Source: Sphagnum compactum
Lineage: Eukaryota > Bryophyta > Sphagnopsida > Sphagnales
Assembly (NCBI GenBank): GCA_965153455.1
Contig: OZ234498.1
Location: 13,640,001-13,704,000 of the forward strand
Direction: 5' to 3'
DNA: 64,000 bases
The notes below the pieces were generated by a model. It saw nothing but the letters and a program-made list of their open reading frames with translations. It had not been told where the DNA came from and ran no database searches. The position numbers were made by a program, and so were the translations under genes. Numbering within the stretch: position 1 is the stretch's first letter; each line of letters opens with the position of its first letter. This document shows, in pieces, positions 12,540-24,399 of this stretch.

Positions 12540-15040
12540 CCACGCATGAGCCCTTGCTCATGTAGGGGAGTACGCTTGAGCAATACACGCATTAACTCCG
12601 AACGCACCTGCAACCCCATCTAATGAGACCACGAGAATCCTTTGCCTTCACCCACCTTCTGAGGTTGATTTTCCCTCTTTTGTTGATGACTTCCATCCTG
12701 AGACGGAGGTCTCTTTAGATCAAGAGGCATTTGTCTCTGCCTTAGCTTGTTCACCACATCTTTCTTCTGATGGTATTTCAGGTATGGTGTATGAGCTTTT
12801 TTGAAATTGTTTTGTGTCAAATGATTTTGCAAATGGGTTCAACCTCTTCTTTGAGGTATGTGGACACATTGTTTGAGGTCACATTCCACTTTTAATATCA
12901 TGTTTGTTTTCTACATCTCAACTCTTAGCATTGGAAAAGTAGTTCGGAGGCATACGTCCCGTCATAATTAGTGAGGTGACCTATCATTTAATTACCCACA
13001 CTCTAACTATTTAGTTTAAGGATACTCTTGCGAAGCATTTTAATCCTCATCAATTTGGTGTAACGACTTGTTGTGGATGTGAGACCACTGTTCACGACAT
13101 TTGAACGATATTAAATTTGCACGTAAATTGGGTGGTGCTATAGGTGGATGTCCATAACACCTTCAATTTGGTGTCACGATCAACCATTTTTTAGGAGTTA
13201 CGGTTTTTTCTTGGTTTTTTGGATCAACTTTTCCCATTTGTTCAACAATTCTACGCACGCCCATCCCCACAATATTTTTCTCAACTTCTCGACATGGGGA
13301 TCTCATAGTCATTTTATCAAAATTAAGTACACAACAAGGGGACTCGTTGGGAGGAACATTGTTTGCTCTGGCTCACCTTCGTGCTCTTCACCCTACAGTA
13401 GTATCTCACCCTACTTGTGTTTTCCTTTCTTTAGCAAATGATACACATATAGTAGGTCTCACATTAGATGTGGTTTTTGCGTTTTTACAATTGCAGAGTG
13501 AACTATCAACATTACGTCTTTCAGTGCAGCTAACGAAGTGCTTAGCTTGGTCTCCTCAAAGGTTGGACCACTCTATATCACTTCCTTTTGGTTTTTTTAC
13601 TCCTAACTCAGGTTTTCGTATTTTGGGTGCACCAATGGGATCCACATCATTTGTTGAATCATTTATGATTAAAGCTCTCCATGAGGATCTTGGGATGGTA
13701 TTTAGTCTCCCTATGCTTGCAAATCCTTAGGCAACTTTTGTGATGTTTTCATTGTGTTACGCCCAACACCCAAGCTACTTGATTTGTATAATGTTCCCAT
13801 CTTTAGGTATTTTGCAACATTATGTTGAATTCAATACCCATACCATAATTACATTGGAGAAATTATTTGGTGCGAAATTATTTGGTGGTTTTATCACTCA
13901 CCTAGTTCATAGTCGAGTCATTCTTCCAGCTTCTTCGAGCAGGCTCAACTTCCTTTTTGTGGTTCGGACTACTACCCCTGAATTTTTGCAGTGTTGAGCA
14001 TTAATCACTCCTACACTTGTCACTCGTTTCTAGCAGGATGATTGTTCTATTCTTCTCAATGCAATAGCACATGTTGAGATCGACATTTCCCCGTTCCAGA
14101 TGGCACTACGAAATGTTCGAACCATGTTACCCCATGGTGTTTGCTTTCATGTCCCACCTTTTGAGAGCCTAGTGGTTTAATATTACCCCTAGTTGTAAAT
14201 TTTTTTGGTGGATCGCTTACACGAACGAGAATTTGTTTCCCTTTTAGTAGATGTTCCTTCGAACATTGCATGAACACATCTCCACTCATGTGCGGGTTTA
14301 AGGGCAGGTGCTTGGTTATTAACTCATCCTACCACACTAACATTCTGTTTATCATCAGCCCAATTTGTTACAGCACTACGTACCCATCTTGGTTTATCGC
14401 ATCCTACAGTTGTGCACCTTTCACGATGTTAATGTGGTCATACCATTGACAATTTAGGTACCCATTTGCTTTTGTGCCCCTGTGGGAGTGATCGTTCAGC
14501 AACCCATGACACACCTCGCTCGAGATACTATTGCAGCTATTACTTTGGAAAGCAAAGCACATGTTCAAAAGGAGGTCTCCAACCTTTTCTCCCGCCACGC
14601 CCTACGACAAGTGGATATTCTTTGATGGACATTGTCAATGTTGACCCGACTCACACAGATATGGTGCAACGAACATCAACGACAATAGCACATGTAGCAA
14701 CGATGGTTGCACAAGAGAAAACACGATCCTACGTCGAACGAACACCAGGCGATGATTTCATTCCACTTGCTATTCAAATGTATGGGTGTTTTCATTTTCG
14801 TTTTGATTCATTCCTAATCGCTTATGCACAAACCATTATCACGCATCATCAACGAATCTTCTTTAATCCCTTTGATGTTCATTTCCCATTATTGATAGCA
14901 TGTGTCCATAGCCTTGCAATGTGCACAAGCCATAATGATTTTTCAACGAGCTACTGCACTTGATTAAGGTTCCAGAGATCTCTTCCACATGTCGTAGCTA
15001 GTGCAACTCCACCATTAGCCAATTTGTAACAGACGACAAC
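12540..15040 (+). pseudogene. Decayed non-LTR-type reverse transcriptase
   Basis: A broken reverse-transcriptase reading frame can be followed for about 2.5 kb. One frame runs from about 12,550 to 13,270 with in-frame stops at 12,577, 12,802, 12,874, 12,940, 13,012, 13,102, 13,141 and 13,192. A second runs from 13,347 past 14,430 with stops at 13,728, 13,995, 14,031 and 14,430. Small frame changes occur near 14,508 and 14,625. Visible landmarks are GGIRPV, the motif A-like VDVHNTFN (about 13,144), GGTLFALAHL (about 13,348), the motif C-like LANDTH (about 13,432, where the family norm is Ala-Asp-Asp), AWSPQRLDHS, FRILGAP and a C-terminal Cys/His cluster CGHTIDNLGTH followed by CPCG (about 14,433-14,482). 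It reads as the RT and zinc-knuckle part of a non-LTR element. I saw no endonuclease domain and no poly-A tail, so the class call is moderate. It cannot make an active protein. Confidence 0.85.
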
Positions 15041-15914
15041 TTTCTCGTCTTAGGTCTTGTTTGTTATCATTGATCCTCACTTCATAACCTTGGGTCATAT
15101 TTGCATAGGATTTTCTTTTGTTCATTTTTCGTTGATAGTTGGCTTTCATTTTATTTTTTGGGGTTGTGTCTATTCATGCTCTCATTTGCCTTGCACTTTT
15201 GATGGATGGGTTCCCATCCTTGATTTTTCTATACAGGGTTTTTCTTCATTGAATGAAACTGTACAGTTTGAAACAATCAGGAAGGCTGTAGCAAAAATCA
15301 CAATCATCACCTTAGTGGATGACCATCCAACAAGGTTTCACTCATTTTGCAATTTTACCTTGCCGGATGTCCATGCACATGCAAGGATTTTTCCACACTG
15401 TGGATAATATCACTTTGTCAGCAATGCATACTACATCTATGTTTTGATGCCACAAAGAGCAGTCCAAGGTTTTCTTCTTCATATTTGAAAGCACCTCCCC
15501 ACCTGAAAGATGCTTTTGTTAATTGAAGGGACCTTTTGCCATTCGCCTGCAAACCCTCTGTCATTCAAATAGAAAAAGGGGTTCTCCTGAAGTTCAGTTA
15601 AGGAGAATCCACTCATACAGGAACCTCCCCAACAACATTTTCGAGGTCCAGACTCCATAGATAATACATTTTAACATAGTAAAAAAGGGAGGAAGAACCC
15701 AATTGCAATAGCAAAGTATTAAGTATTATATGCAATCTAGAGCTATGCAAATCTGTTAATAACAGTAAGGAGCCACAAAGTCTTTTGCTTTAAATCATCA
15801 CTGCTCCCATGCAATTCACTAAAAGTCTCTTACAATTTCATAATCTCTTACAGATTGTAAGATTACTCCTCAAAAAAGGAGGCAGCAAAGAAAAATCTAG
15901 TAGTTTCATAATGT
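15041..15914. other. Spacer downstream of the RT relic
   Basis: Probably begins with the 3' tail of the retroelement relic (T-rich up to about 15,230). From about 15,240 onward base composition becomes more balanced, like the genic region that follows. No exon could be assigned. Confidence 0.4.
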
Positions 15915-15917
15915 CTC

Positions 15918-16075
15918 AGAAGGGCTCCAAATGGGTCCTGCTTTTCTCAATGCTAGCTTGGCCTGTCCAGTATCAGAGAAGGGCTCCAAACAGGTCCTGC
16001 TTTCTCAATGCCAGCTTGACCTGCAGGCCTTGCCAGCATATTGAAAGTAAGAATTGACCCATTTGGAGCCCTTCT
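15918..16075. repeat. Foldback with perfect 20-bp arms and an internal repeat
   Basis: AGAAGGGCTCCAAATGGGTC at 15,918-15,937 has its exact reverse complement at 16,056-16,075. A near-copy of the first arm begins at 15,977, about 59 bp downstream. That second copy pairs with the right arm across a very short loop, giving an imperfect hairpin of about 99 nt (15,977-16,075). Outside the 20-bp core the arms remain alignable (CTTTCTCAATGCCAGCTTG against CTTTCAATATGCTGGCAAGG). A transcript would fold like a plant microRNA precursor, or this may be a small foldback element. I recognise no known microRNA in it. Confidence 0.7.
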
Positions 16076-16699
16076 CCTATTCATAACTTACCAACAAGTT
16101 TTGCTATAAGTTTAAGGTGCCCACCATGATACAAATTCCTCTCTCAAAACAGCCCTTGTCTAAGCACGTTCTGTTCTGCAAAGAGAACAAGCAAGCTGCC
16201 TCATTTTCAAATCTCCAGAGTTGCTAATACTGTGTGCACTTCAGATCTGTGATATGTTGTCAATATCCTCCTCAGATTAAACCAGCAGACATGCAAGTGT
16301 ACATCCAACAGAACCTTTAGAAGCTTGATACACTCCCCTTCCACATGCATGATTAAACACAACCCATATCTCAAACTTTTCCAAGCACAGTCCACGAGAT
16401 CATTGCAAAACCTCAAGATCATGCAACACCCAGATTTGAACACTTATCAAATTGATTGTGTGGTTTGCTTCCCAGAAGACTTACCAAATTTCATTATCTA
16501 ACAATTTTCAGATGCACACAATGTTAAAAGTCACAGCCAACAAAATGAAGTAATGAATGCCATGCACAGCAGACTGCAATATTTTTTGCAAAAGCACAAT
16601 TGTGGAATCAGAAGCTTCACTCTATGAAACCCAGATTATCCCAAATTCCTCTCCAGTTTCTCATAGCCTTGGATGACCAAGAAGTTGGAATTCTCTTAC

Positions 16700-18093
16700 C
16701 TGGTGTTTGTCTCACTAACATTTGGCTATCAATTTTGCTACTACAATGTGAAAGCTGCACCTTGAATCACCCGATGCACAACCTGAAAACTACAAGAAAC
16801 ATGAAAAGAGAAACTCAACAACTCTCTCTATTTTCTCTTTGATTTTATGAATCCAAAATTTCACCCAACACCAACTTATTTTCACCTTTGTGGCACACAA
16901 AACCACCTCCATGCAAAAATGACACATCCATTCAAAATGCAAATCTGTCTCGTTCTCCATCAAGCAATGGAACTTACCTCGTACAGCTGCCATTACACAC
17001 TGGATATCTGCCCATTGAAGTTCCTTCTGCACACTCAAGCAGAGCTTGAAACTCATAATTTTGAGACTCACAGCAAGTGGGGCAAGGAAGGGGAGTTCCT
17101 CATGGTATCTGATAGAGGAGCACCACAAATATGTTGCTCAGGAAATGCACATGCTGTAGCAACACTGTGAAACACGTGCTGCCATCATGAAGGTGAAACA
17201 CTCTGTACCTCCCTGGTTGCAACTGTTGGAATACTTCATTGTCTTCTGCCAGTGTCCCAACATTTCAGCTGTTGCAGAATTACTTAATGCAGTTCAAGAG
17301 ATCACATTGTGTCTGGGCCACATCGTGTCTGGGCCATATCATCAAACAATCTCTGAGCAAACAACCTCCAAGCATCCTCCACACGTGGCATATACATTGA
17401 TACATCTACTACCCAAAAAGACAAAGGGACCCAATAGCTTAGAATGGGCATGCGGCCCGGCCCATATGATTTACACGTACTAACACATAGATATTGAGCC
17501 CATGAACAGTAGCGGAACTTGTTTGGGACCCAATAGCTTGTTGCATTTCATGGAAAGCTCCACTGCCAGCTTCTTCACATACCTTATTGGCCCAGCATTG
17601 ATGTACCCACTTGCAAGTCTTCTCTAGTACTCCACATGAGTAATGCTCAATTTTACAGTCCTTGGGCACCATTGCAACCCATCTTGGAATCTTTCCTTCA
17701 CAATCTCTTCTCTTATCAAACTGGAAACCCATGTTTTGTCAGAATGTGGATCTGTTGCACATTCAACCTTCAAGGTCTGCTGCTCCTTTTCTCAGACTGA
17801 AGAAATGCTGCAGATCTGTAAGCACATTCAACCTTCAAGGTCTGTTGCTCTTCTCTTGCTGAAGATGAAGAGTTGGTCTTATCCTCCTCCTCATGAGCAC
17901 TACTACTTGTACTCATTTTCAGTGTGCTGCTTCTCCTCAGTGCAGATTCTTCCACTCCGAAAAAATCAGAAGAAGAAGAAGAAGAAGAAGAATATGATGA
18001 TGATGATGATGATGATGAACACATCAAGGGAAGAAGAAGAAGATGCAAAGATGCTGATCCTTTGAATTGCTGCTGATCACTTACTTGTTTCAA
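16700..18093 (-). other. Candidate multi-exon gene, unrecognised product
   Basis: Several minus-strand segments look like exons with good plant splice borders. The segment 17,720-17,583 is 138 nt (46 codons, open throughout, translating as FDKRRDCEGKIP...WANK); it is preceded by TTTCCAG and followed by GTATGTG. The segment 17,051-16,978 is preceded by ATTATGAG and followed by GTAAGTTC. A segment starting at 16,782, preceded by GTTTTCAG, could join to the previous one and reads GCASGDSRCSFHIV to a stop. An upstream Ser-rich open frame (18,093-17,770) owes much of its length to trinucleotide repeats. I do not recognise the protein, the exon set is incomplete, and the joins are guesses. It could be a real gene divergent from the endosulfine gene, a pseudogene or non-coding RNA. 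Confidence 0.25.
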
Positions 18094-18290
18094 ATCTGAA
18101 GATGAAGAAGAGTTAGTTCCATCCTCCTCCTACACATGAGCATTTGTACTGATTTCCGGTTATGCTTCTCTCTGTCTCCCGTGCACATTTTTCTTCTGCT
18201 CCGCACAAAACAAAAGATACTTAGAAGATGATGATGAAGAAGAAAAACAGACAGCAAGACAAGAAGAAGAAGAGAATAAAGAAAAAATTC
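17850..18290. repeat. Diverged ~240-bp tandem duplication with GAA and ATG microsatellites
   Basis: A unit starting GAAGATGAAGAGTTGGTC near 17,861 recurs as GAAGATGAAGAAGAGTTAGT near 18,099. Both continue through TCCTCCTCC, ATGAGCA, GTACT and a CTTC-rich block. The first unit contains pure runs of GAA (about 17,966-17,990) and ATG (about 17,994-18,017). A separate short duplication, GCACATTCAACCTTCAAGGT, occurs near 17,757 and 17,821. Confidence 0.65.
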
Positions 18291-19876
18291 AACAAAGATG
18301 CTGCTGTTACCAATGCAAACAAGATCCCTTTTATTCTCTCTGGATGAGATGCTCTTCTGTTTCCAGGTTCTTCCGCGGGACGCGGCAGACGAGGCTTAAC
18401 TTACACCACCTTCATTCATTGCTGAAGCAAACCCTAGGAAGGAGGAGGGCCAACAAGCGCGTCTTGATCGGAGAGAGAGAGAGAGAGTATGTATGTATGT
18501 ATGTATGTATGTACGTATCAGTCCCTTGATGTCTTTTGTCGCTCGTAAGCTCTTCTCAGAACTCACTCCGCAAAACAGCAACAGCCATCGGCAAAAGGCC
18601 AGCCCCACGACCACGACCACCGCGTTCGGCTGCTGATCGGGTCCAATCTTTCTTCCCGGTAAGGCAAGCACAGCATACTTTTATACTACCTGGTGCATCA
18701 TCATCGTCATCATCTTTGGCACTTTGTTTTGCAAAGAATTCTGCGGAGACAGGATAATAAGAAGACCCTCCTCCTCTGGACGGATCGATCGATCGACCTT
18801 GTTTGTGTGTGCGTTTTTTGTCTCATGTAAACTGTTCTAAACTTCGGGATCGCTTCTGGTTCTGGTTCTGTTTTCTTTCTATAAACAGGCGTTGTTTATT
18901 TGTTTGTTTGTTTGTTTGCGTCGTCGTGTTTTGGAAATTCCTTTCTGTTTTGTATGTGCTTTTTTTGGCTTCTTCTTCCTCTTCTTTTTCTTCAGTATTG
19001 ATCTTCAGGCAACTGATGATCATACCTGAAGAGTTTGCGAGGACAGGATGCTGATGATGAAGAAGAAAGCACTCTTCTTCTTCTTCTTCTTCTTCTTCTT
19101 CTGGCCAGATTTTGATTGGTGAGGAGGAAGAGGATCTAGAACATTGTTCTTACTTTGTAATTTGCTTTGTCTTTTGCCTATTTCCCTGAGGAGATATGGC
19201 AAGCTTTCAGACCTCTCCTCTATTTCGGTTGATCAAGATTCTCTTTGAGTCTAGTTTAGTAGATCTTTAAACTAGAAGGTGCACCGTAGTCTTCTTGCTC
19301 TGTAATTGGTGTGGCTTTTTTGCCTATTTCCTGAGGAGATCTGGCAAACTCTTTCAAACCTCTCCTCCATCATGTTGATATCAACCTCGTCAGCATCAAG
19401 TTTAGTTTTGATAGATCTCTCAAACCAGAGAAGGCTCTGATTGTGCTGCCGCCAACAATCCATCCAGACTCTTTCTGATGTGTTGTTATATGTCAGACAA
19501 AAGAGCAACAAATTCTTGAATGAAATTATCGCAACAGGAGACATGTTCTGACAACAGGGACCATGTTCTTCTGTTTGTGAGCTGATCAGTGTGGTTGGTC
19601 TTCAGTACTGTTTTCTTCCTGCTGGATCGTCATCTCTTATGTGTGTTCCATTTCGCAAGAGCTTTTTAATTATGCTTGTTGCTGTGGACCACCATTCTTG
19701 CTATGGAAGTTTTTGGTTGCTTTGTGGTATGCCATTATTTCTCATGTCTTTGAAAGAAGAACCAATTTTGGTTCTTTTTGTCTCAATGACAGAACTTTTG
19801 TCTCACAGTTTTCTTTTGTCTTTCATCCTCTAGGTTTCCATAATAAAGGTCAGCACGTCCAAATTGAAAGGTGGAC
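18291..19876 (+). promoter_or_regulatory. Upstream region of the endosulfine gene, with a telo-box
   Basis: Less AT-rich than the distal spacers, as expected for a promoter and 5' untranslated region. It holds AAACCCTA (telo-box-like) at 18,429-18,436, a GTAT microsatellite at about 18,488-18,515, GATC repeats near 18,783-18,797, a TTTG run at about 18,897-18,918 and a CTT run at about 19,069-19,101. A TATA box and transcription start could not be fixed. A 5' leader intron is possible because CTCTAG followed by GTTTCC lies just upstream of the start codon, at about 19,829-19,840. Confidence 0.4.
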
Positions 19877-22190
19877 ATGGGCGATGAGAGGGAGACTGCT
19901 GGTGACTCCAGCCACAAAGAAATCAAGACACCAGCACCTACTCTTGCTGAAGAGGTACTCGTTGTAAACCTTTTATATATTGGACACAACCTAGATGACA
20001 CATGAAACATGAACTTAGGGTTCAAAATATGCAAGGGAAGAAGAAGAGTTGCATGTTTTGATGAGAACAATCTGTTAATGAGAGATTTGAGCTCAATCAT
20101 AGCTAATGAACACAAAACATAGCCTAATTGTCCCTGTTAATTGGGTGCAAATCCTGCATAATTAAAGGGCAATTTTGAATGACAGTGTTATGAAGTCAGC
20201 AGGTATTTGTGGACAGAGAGACAAAGGATATCAACATATGGAGTTGTGGAAAATAATATTCCATATTGACATTATTCCACTGGGAGCTTCATCCAGTATT
20301 TTACCATGGGAGCTTAGTTAGGACCTTGTTTTATAGATTTTGTTGATTAGGATCATTGCTGGTTTTATTGATCACATCTGTTTTGGCATGTGGGTTTTTG
20401 GTCATTTGTAGGAGGCAATATTGAAGAAAAAATATGGTGGCCTTCTGCCCAAGAAACCCCCTCTCATTTCTAAGGTCAGTTCCATTCACCTAGTTCTGGC
20501 TTCACATAGGAATCTGGATCCCAGTTGCAGAGGAGATTGAGAGATTGATATAACTGTCTAGCTGTGTACAATTCATTTGAGCTCTCACAAGTTTCCAGTT
20601 ACCACAGGGAAAATGTGAAGAAACAAAAATGCCAACACTGATCCTATAATGCTTGGAATTTTTATGAGCATGAAGAACAATGTAGATATACCTCTGATCC
20701 CTCATCCCAATACTACCAACAAAGCCAGCAGATGTCTCTATAGCTTCTCTCCTTTGAAACATCCAAGTTAAGATCCCCATGTTGAGTATTTTAGAAATTT
20801 AGGTCCTTTTGGAGGACCTAAAAATTTGATGTAAGAGTAGAGCATATACTCCAGGTCACCAACCTTTTTGATTGCGTCTTTGTTGGCATTCAATGAATTT
20901 CACCTATTGTTCTGTTTACTCTGGACCAGAAGTCTAGTCAAATATGACCAAAAATGTTATTTATATGCTTGAATGTCATGGTGTGTATGGGAGAAGCTTT
21001 CTGGTTATCATTCTTTTCTTTCATATTAATGTTTATGGATGGGTTGTTTCACAGAGGTATCTGCTGAAGTGCATCTTGTGAGGTGTTGACAGGATCACGA
21101 GCGTGCATTCTTTGATTCAGCAGACTGGGCACTGGGAAAGGTTTGCTTCAACCTTTTTTTGGATGTTGTCTCTCTGTTTACTGCAGCCAGTGGTTGACAA
21201 TATCTAGATTAGGGTGACATGATCACAGCTAGTCCATGATGAACTAATGCATTGGCTCTTCTAGGGATTTGGGGTGGTTTAGTAGAGGACCGGCATGTTA
21301 GTGGTATTGGCTGTCTACATAACATTGGACTTTTCACAAGATTGTCGTGCTTTGACAATGCACTGAAAGGAATTTTGCAAGGGAATTTGTTGGGAATGCA
21401 AGATTTGCATGGGGAATGACTTAGGTTCAATGTTGCAGGGCAGAAATGTCTCAAGTTTTTTTGTTGTTTTAAAAGACAGCTCACTAGCTGGTTTTGGTTT
21501 TGGAACAGCAGGGGGAATTGCCTCCAGGTCACAAGCCACGCAGTATGGTTGAAGCACTCCGACCAAAACTTCAGGTGCACCTTCAGATGATATGCATGTG
21601 GCCATTCCAATTGTATTGCTGATAAAACAGCAGAATTGAAAGCTATAGTGCCTCACTTTTGCATATGCTGCCTTATGGCTATGGTGTGCAGCCAACACCT
21701 CATCAATCACTACCCTCTAGACGATCATCCCTTCTTCCTGCAGATGGTGAAGTTGAAGGTGTGTAAAAACTTTGGTTTCTACTTCCCCTTTCCTGGAACA
21801 AAATATGTTACATTGCAACATTTGGTCACTTCTGGGCTCCATTTCTTAGGGTTTTCTTCTCTGCCTCTGTTGCCCTCAATTGCTACAACTCCTTACATAC
21901 TAATTGCAATTGGTGTGCTCCCTCTTTTTTGGCTTGGGAAGCTTCAAAATAAGATGTTTGATTAGGTCAAAAAAATTCAGTTCATGTTTCAGTATCCCTT
22001 GTAGATTAAGACATTGGCTGTTGACTGGTGGCGAAGGTGGCTATAATTTTGTCATAGAAAACTTGTGATTTGAGAGATGCTTAGCATTATGTTTATCAGG
22101 TCCATATAGTAGTCAACATTCATTTATTCACCTGAATGTTAAACAGGTGAACCTGAAGAGGCAGCTCCAAGCAATGTGGCAGATGACTGA
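19877..22190 (+). CDS. ENSA: Alpha-endosulfine (ENSA/ARPP19 family), six exons
   Basis: Coding exons are 19,877-19,954, 20,412-20,474, 21,093-21,140, 21,509-21,574, 21,692-21,758 and 22,147-22,190. All introns are GT-AG and the joined frame is 366 nt, or 121 residues plus TGA. The conserved endosulfine core spans about residues 29-86, including KKYGGLLPKKPPLISKDHER, the signature FDSADW (Ser56) and MVEALRPKL, followed by a basic SLPSRRS stretch and an acidic tail ending SNVADD. In animals and yeast, Greatwall/Rim15 kinase phosphorylates the Ser of this signature, turning the protein into an inhibitor of PP2A-B55 in the cytoplasm and at mitotic entry. Plant members keep the Ser, but their physiology is less well defined. 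The length is normal for the family. The start codon is chosen because the N-terminus is variable in the family and the frame is closed off upstream by splicing. Phases fit at every junction, so confidence in the model is high. Confidence 0.93.
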
Positions 22191-23639
22191 ATCTTCATTG
22201 CCAGTGTTCATGGAACAAAGACATCTCCTTGAAGAAGGGAGTGGTGGTGCAATAATACTCTGAATCTTAATTAGCTGGACAGTTGAGGGTTCATAACCTG
22301 GGACCCAAACTTCATTGTTGTACTGTTTGTTTCTAGATTCAAGAGCATATGTGTTGTGTGTTCCTCTATTACTCCCTCCAATCTTGTTCTGAGTTGCAAA
22401 GGTGAGGGAAACCAGTGCCCATCCTCAATCACCAGAAGCCCTGGAGTAGCAGGAGTACAATCATTGGGCCTTCAACTGTGTGCCAACAACAACGTTTTCT
22501 AATGTTGAGTGACCCACCTTGCATCAACAACTCCCAAGGTATGAGCCTTAGGTAGGGTTCACCTTCCCAAGGAGTTAAATGCCTTCATGTATAACTTAAA
22601 TGTCTTCACTCACTTTGTTACATGCTCCGTCTTTTAGCAAAGGTGACAAAAATAAGTTTGTGCTCAAATGAATGTAGAATTTAGTAGCTTGACACTACAA
22701 CCATTAAATGAGTCCATAGTTTCAAATCACAATTCACTTGTAAACATCCAAAAATCTAAACTCCCGAAAAACAAATATTGCAGGCAGAAATGATTACATA
22801 ACATGCTTGTCCATGTTTTTTTGTATAGGAGAATATTTCTTCATAGTAGAATTTGAGACAAGGAGATTCCAAGGACCACTCCTTAGGGACACAAAGAATT
22901 TCTATGGACAAAAAATAACTTGCTAAATCTGTATTTAACAAGTAGAGAAAGATGAAATAGGTGATGTCCAAATGTGTCTAAGAAAAATTCCTAGTGAATT
23001 AGAACTAGCTTAAAAGGCTTGGACTTTAAAAGCTCGAGAAGTAGGTAATGGGAGGTAGATGATTTTGATACTTCATTTATTTCAATGATATATTCCAATA
23101 ATCTTTTAAAGTATCTCATTTTGTTTTGCTTCTTCAACAATCTTTTGATTTAGTTGCAAATTTTGCTTTTGTTATGTTTATTATAAAATGTTATTTTTAC
23201 TATTCATAATGTAATTTGAAGTGTAACGAGTTTTCAAACTAAATGAAATGATGTAAATATTATGCATTGTATTGCCCTTTGTGTATTTTACACCTTTATT
23301 ATGTTCACTTCTTTTAACCTTATAAGAGATTGAGACCTAAACTTGAACACCGTAGTTATATTGTGTAGTCTTAGTATTCATGGTCAAGATTATTCACAAT
23401 AACTAGTGCACTTTCATCAATTAACTAATCCATAAAATTGTAAACCTTATCAACTTCATAACAAGTCACACATGTGAACTACTAACTTGACAAGGGAATT
23501 TCAACTTTTTAAAATAAAACAACAACACAAAGGCCAAACTTAATCTTAAGTGGATGAAGTTATATTTATTTTATTTGTTGTGAAGGTCCGTTACATTTTT
23601 TTCTTAATGTTTTTTCCTTTTTATTATTATTATTTTCCT
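22191..23639. other. 3' region of the endosulfine gene and spacer
   Basis: About 22,191-22,560 has genic base composition and is probably 3' untranslated sequence; no single poly-A signal stands out. From 22,560 the DNA becomes AT-rich with no recognisable exon. Confidence 0.5.
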
Positions 23640-23875
23640 TTTTTTTTCAACCTTCTTTCAATTTTTAGTTTTTTCAATTTTGCTTCCCATTGCAACTTTT
23701 ATTTTTCTTTTTTCTTTTTTCAACCTTTTTAAATTGTTTTGACTTGTTTTTCTTCTCATTACAACTTTGTTTTTTCTTTTGTCTTTCAACCTTCTTTCAA
23801 TTGTTTTTGAACCTTTTTTGTTTTGCTTCCCATTACAACGTCTTTTTTTTTCTTTCAACCTTTTTTAATCAAAGG
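23640..23875. repeat. T-rich minisatellite, about three ~72-bp units
   Basis: The anchor GCTTCCCATTGCAAC near 23,681 recurs as CTTCTCATTACAAC near 23,751 and GCTTCCCATTACAAC near 23,825. T-rich segments with TCAACCTT lie between the anchors. The long Phe-rich and Lys-rich open frames over this stretch are a by-product of the repeat. Confidence 0.65.
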
Positions 23876-24399
23876 AGCATTCAAAAAGTTATGTTTGTGT
23901 TTTGTTGTGTGCTCAAAAAGAAAAACTACTTCTTAGATGTCGAGCTGGGTTTGATTAGAGTTGAAAGATGTTGAATTTGGAGCTTGGACTTACAACTTGC
24001 ACAAAGCAAAGAAAATTGGGTAGTACTTGGGAAAGAAGAAAGTTTTATGTTGGAAAAACAACACAACAAACCCATGGAGGTATTACATGTACTTGAAGAT
24101 GAACAAAATTGAAAAAGGAATGCCCAAAAAGAAGTATGGAAACTTAAAGAAAAAAACAATGTTGAAACGAAAATAGTAGCACCAAAAGATAAGGAACATT
24201 GATAAAAAAAAAAAAATTAAATGTCAAGAGAAAAAAAGCAACGCCAAAAGAAAAAAAGGAATGTTGAAAAAAAAAAAAACAATGTGAAAAAAATGTTCAA
24301 CCTTCATAAAAATCTAAGAAAGAAAAAATAAATAATTTCACAAGCATTTAGTTACTTTCACAAAAAGCAAAGTAATTCAAAAAACTTAATGACGGATGT

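Noticed and set aside
17770-18093. Ser-rich 107-residue minus-strand frame
   Set aside because: Most of its length comes from GAA and ATG microsatellites. It is kept only as possible context for the candidate gene, not as a gene itself.
23658-23974. Phe-rich and Lys-rich frames on both strands
   Set aside because: By-products of the T-rich minisatellite.
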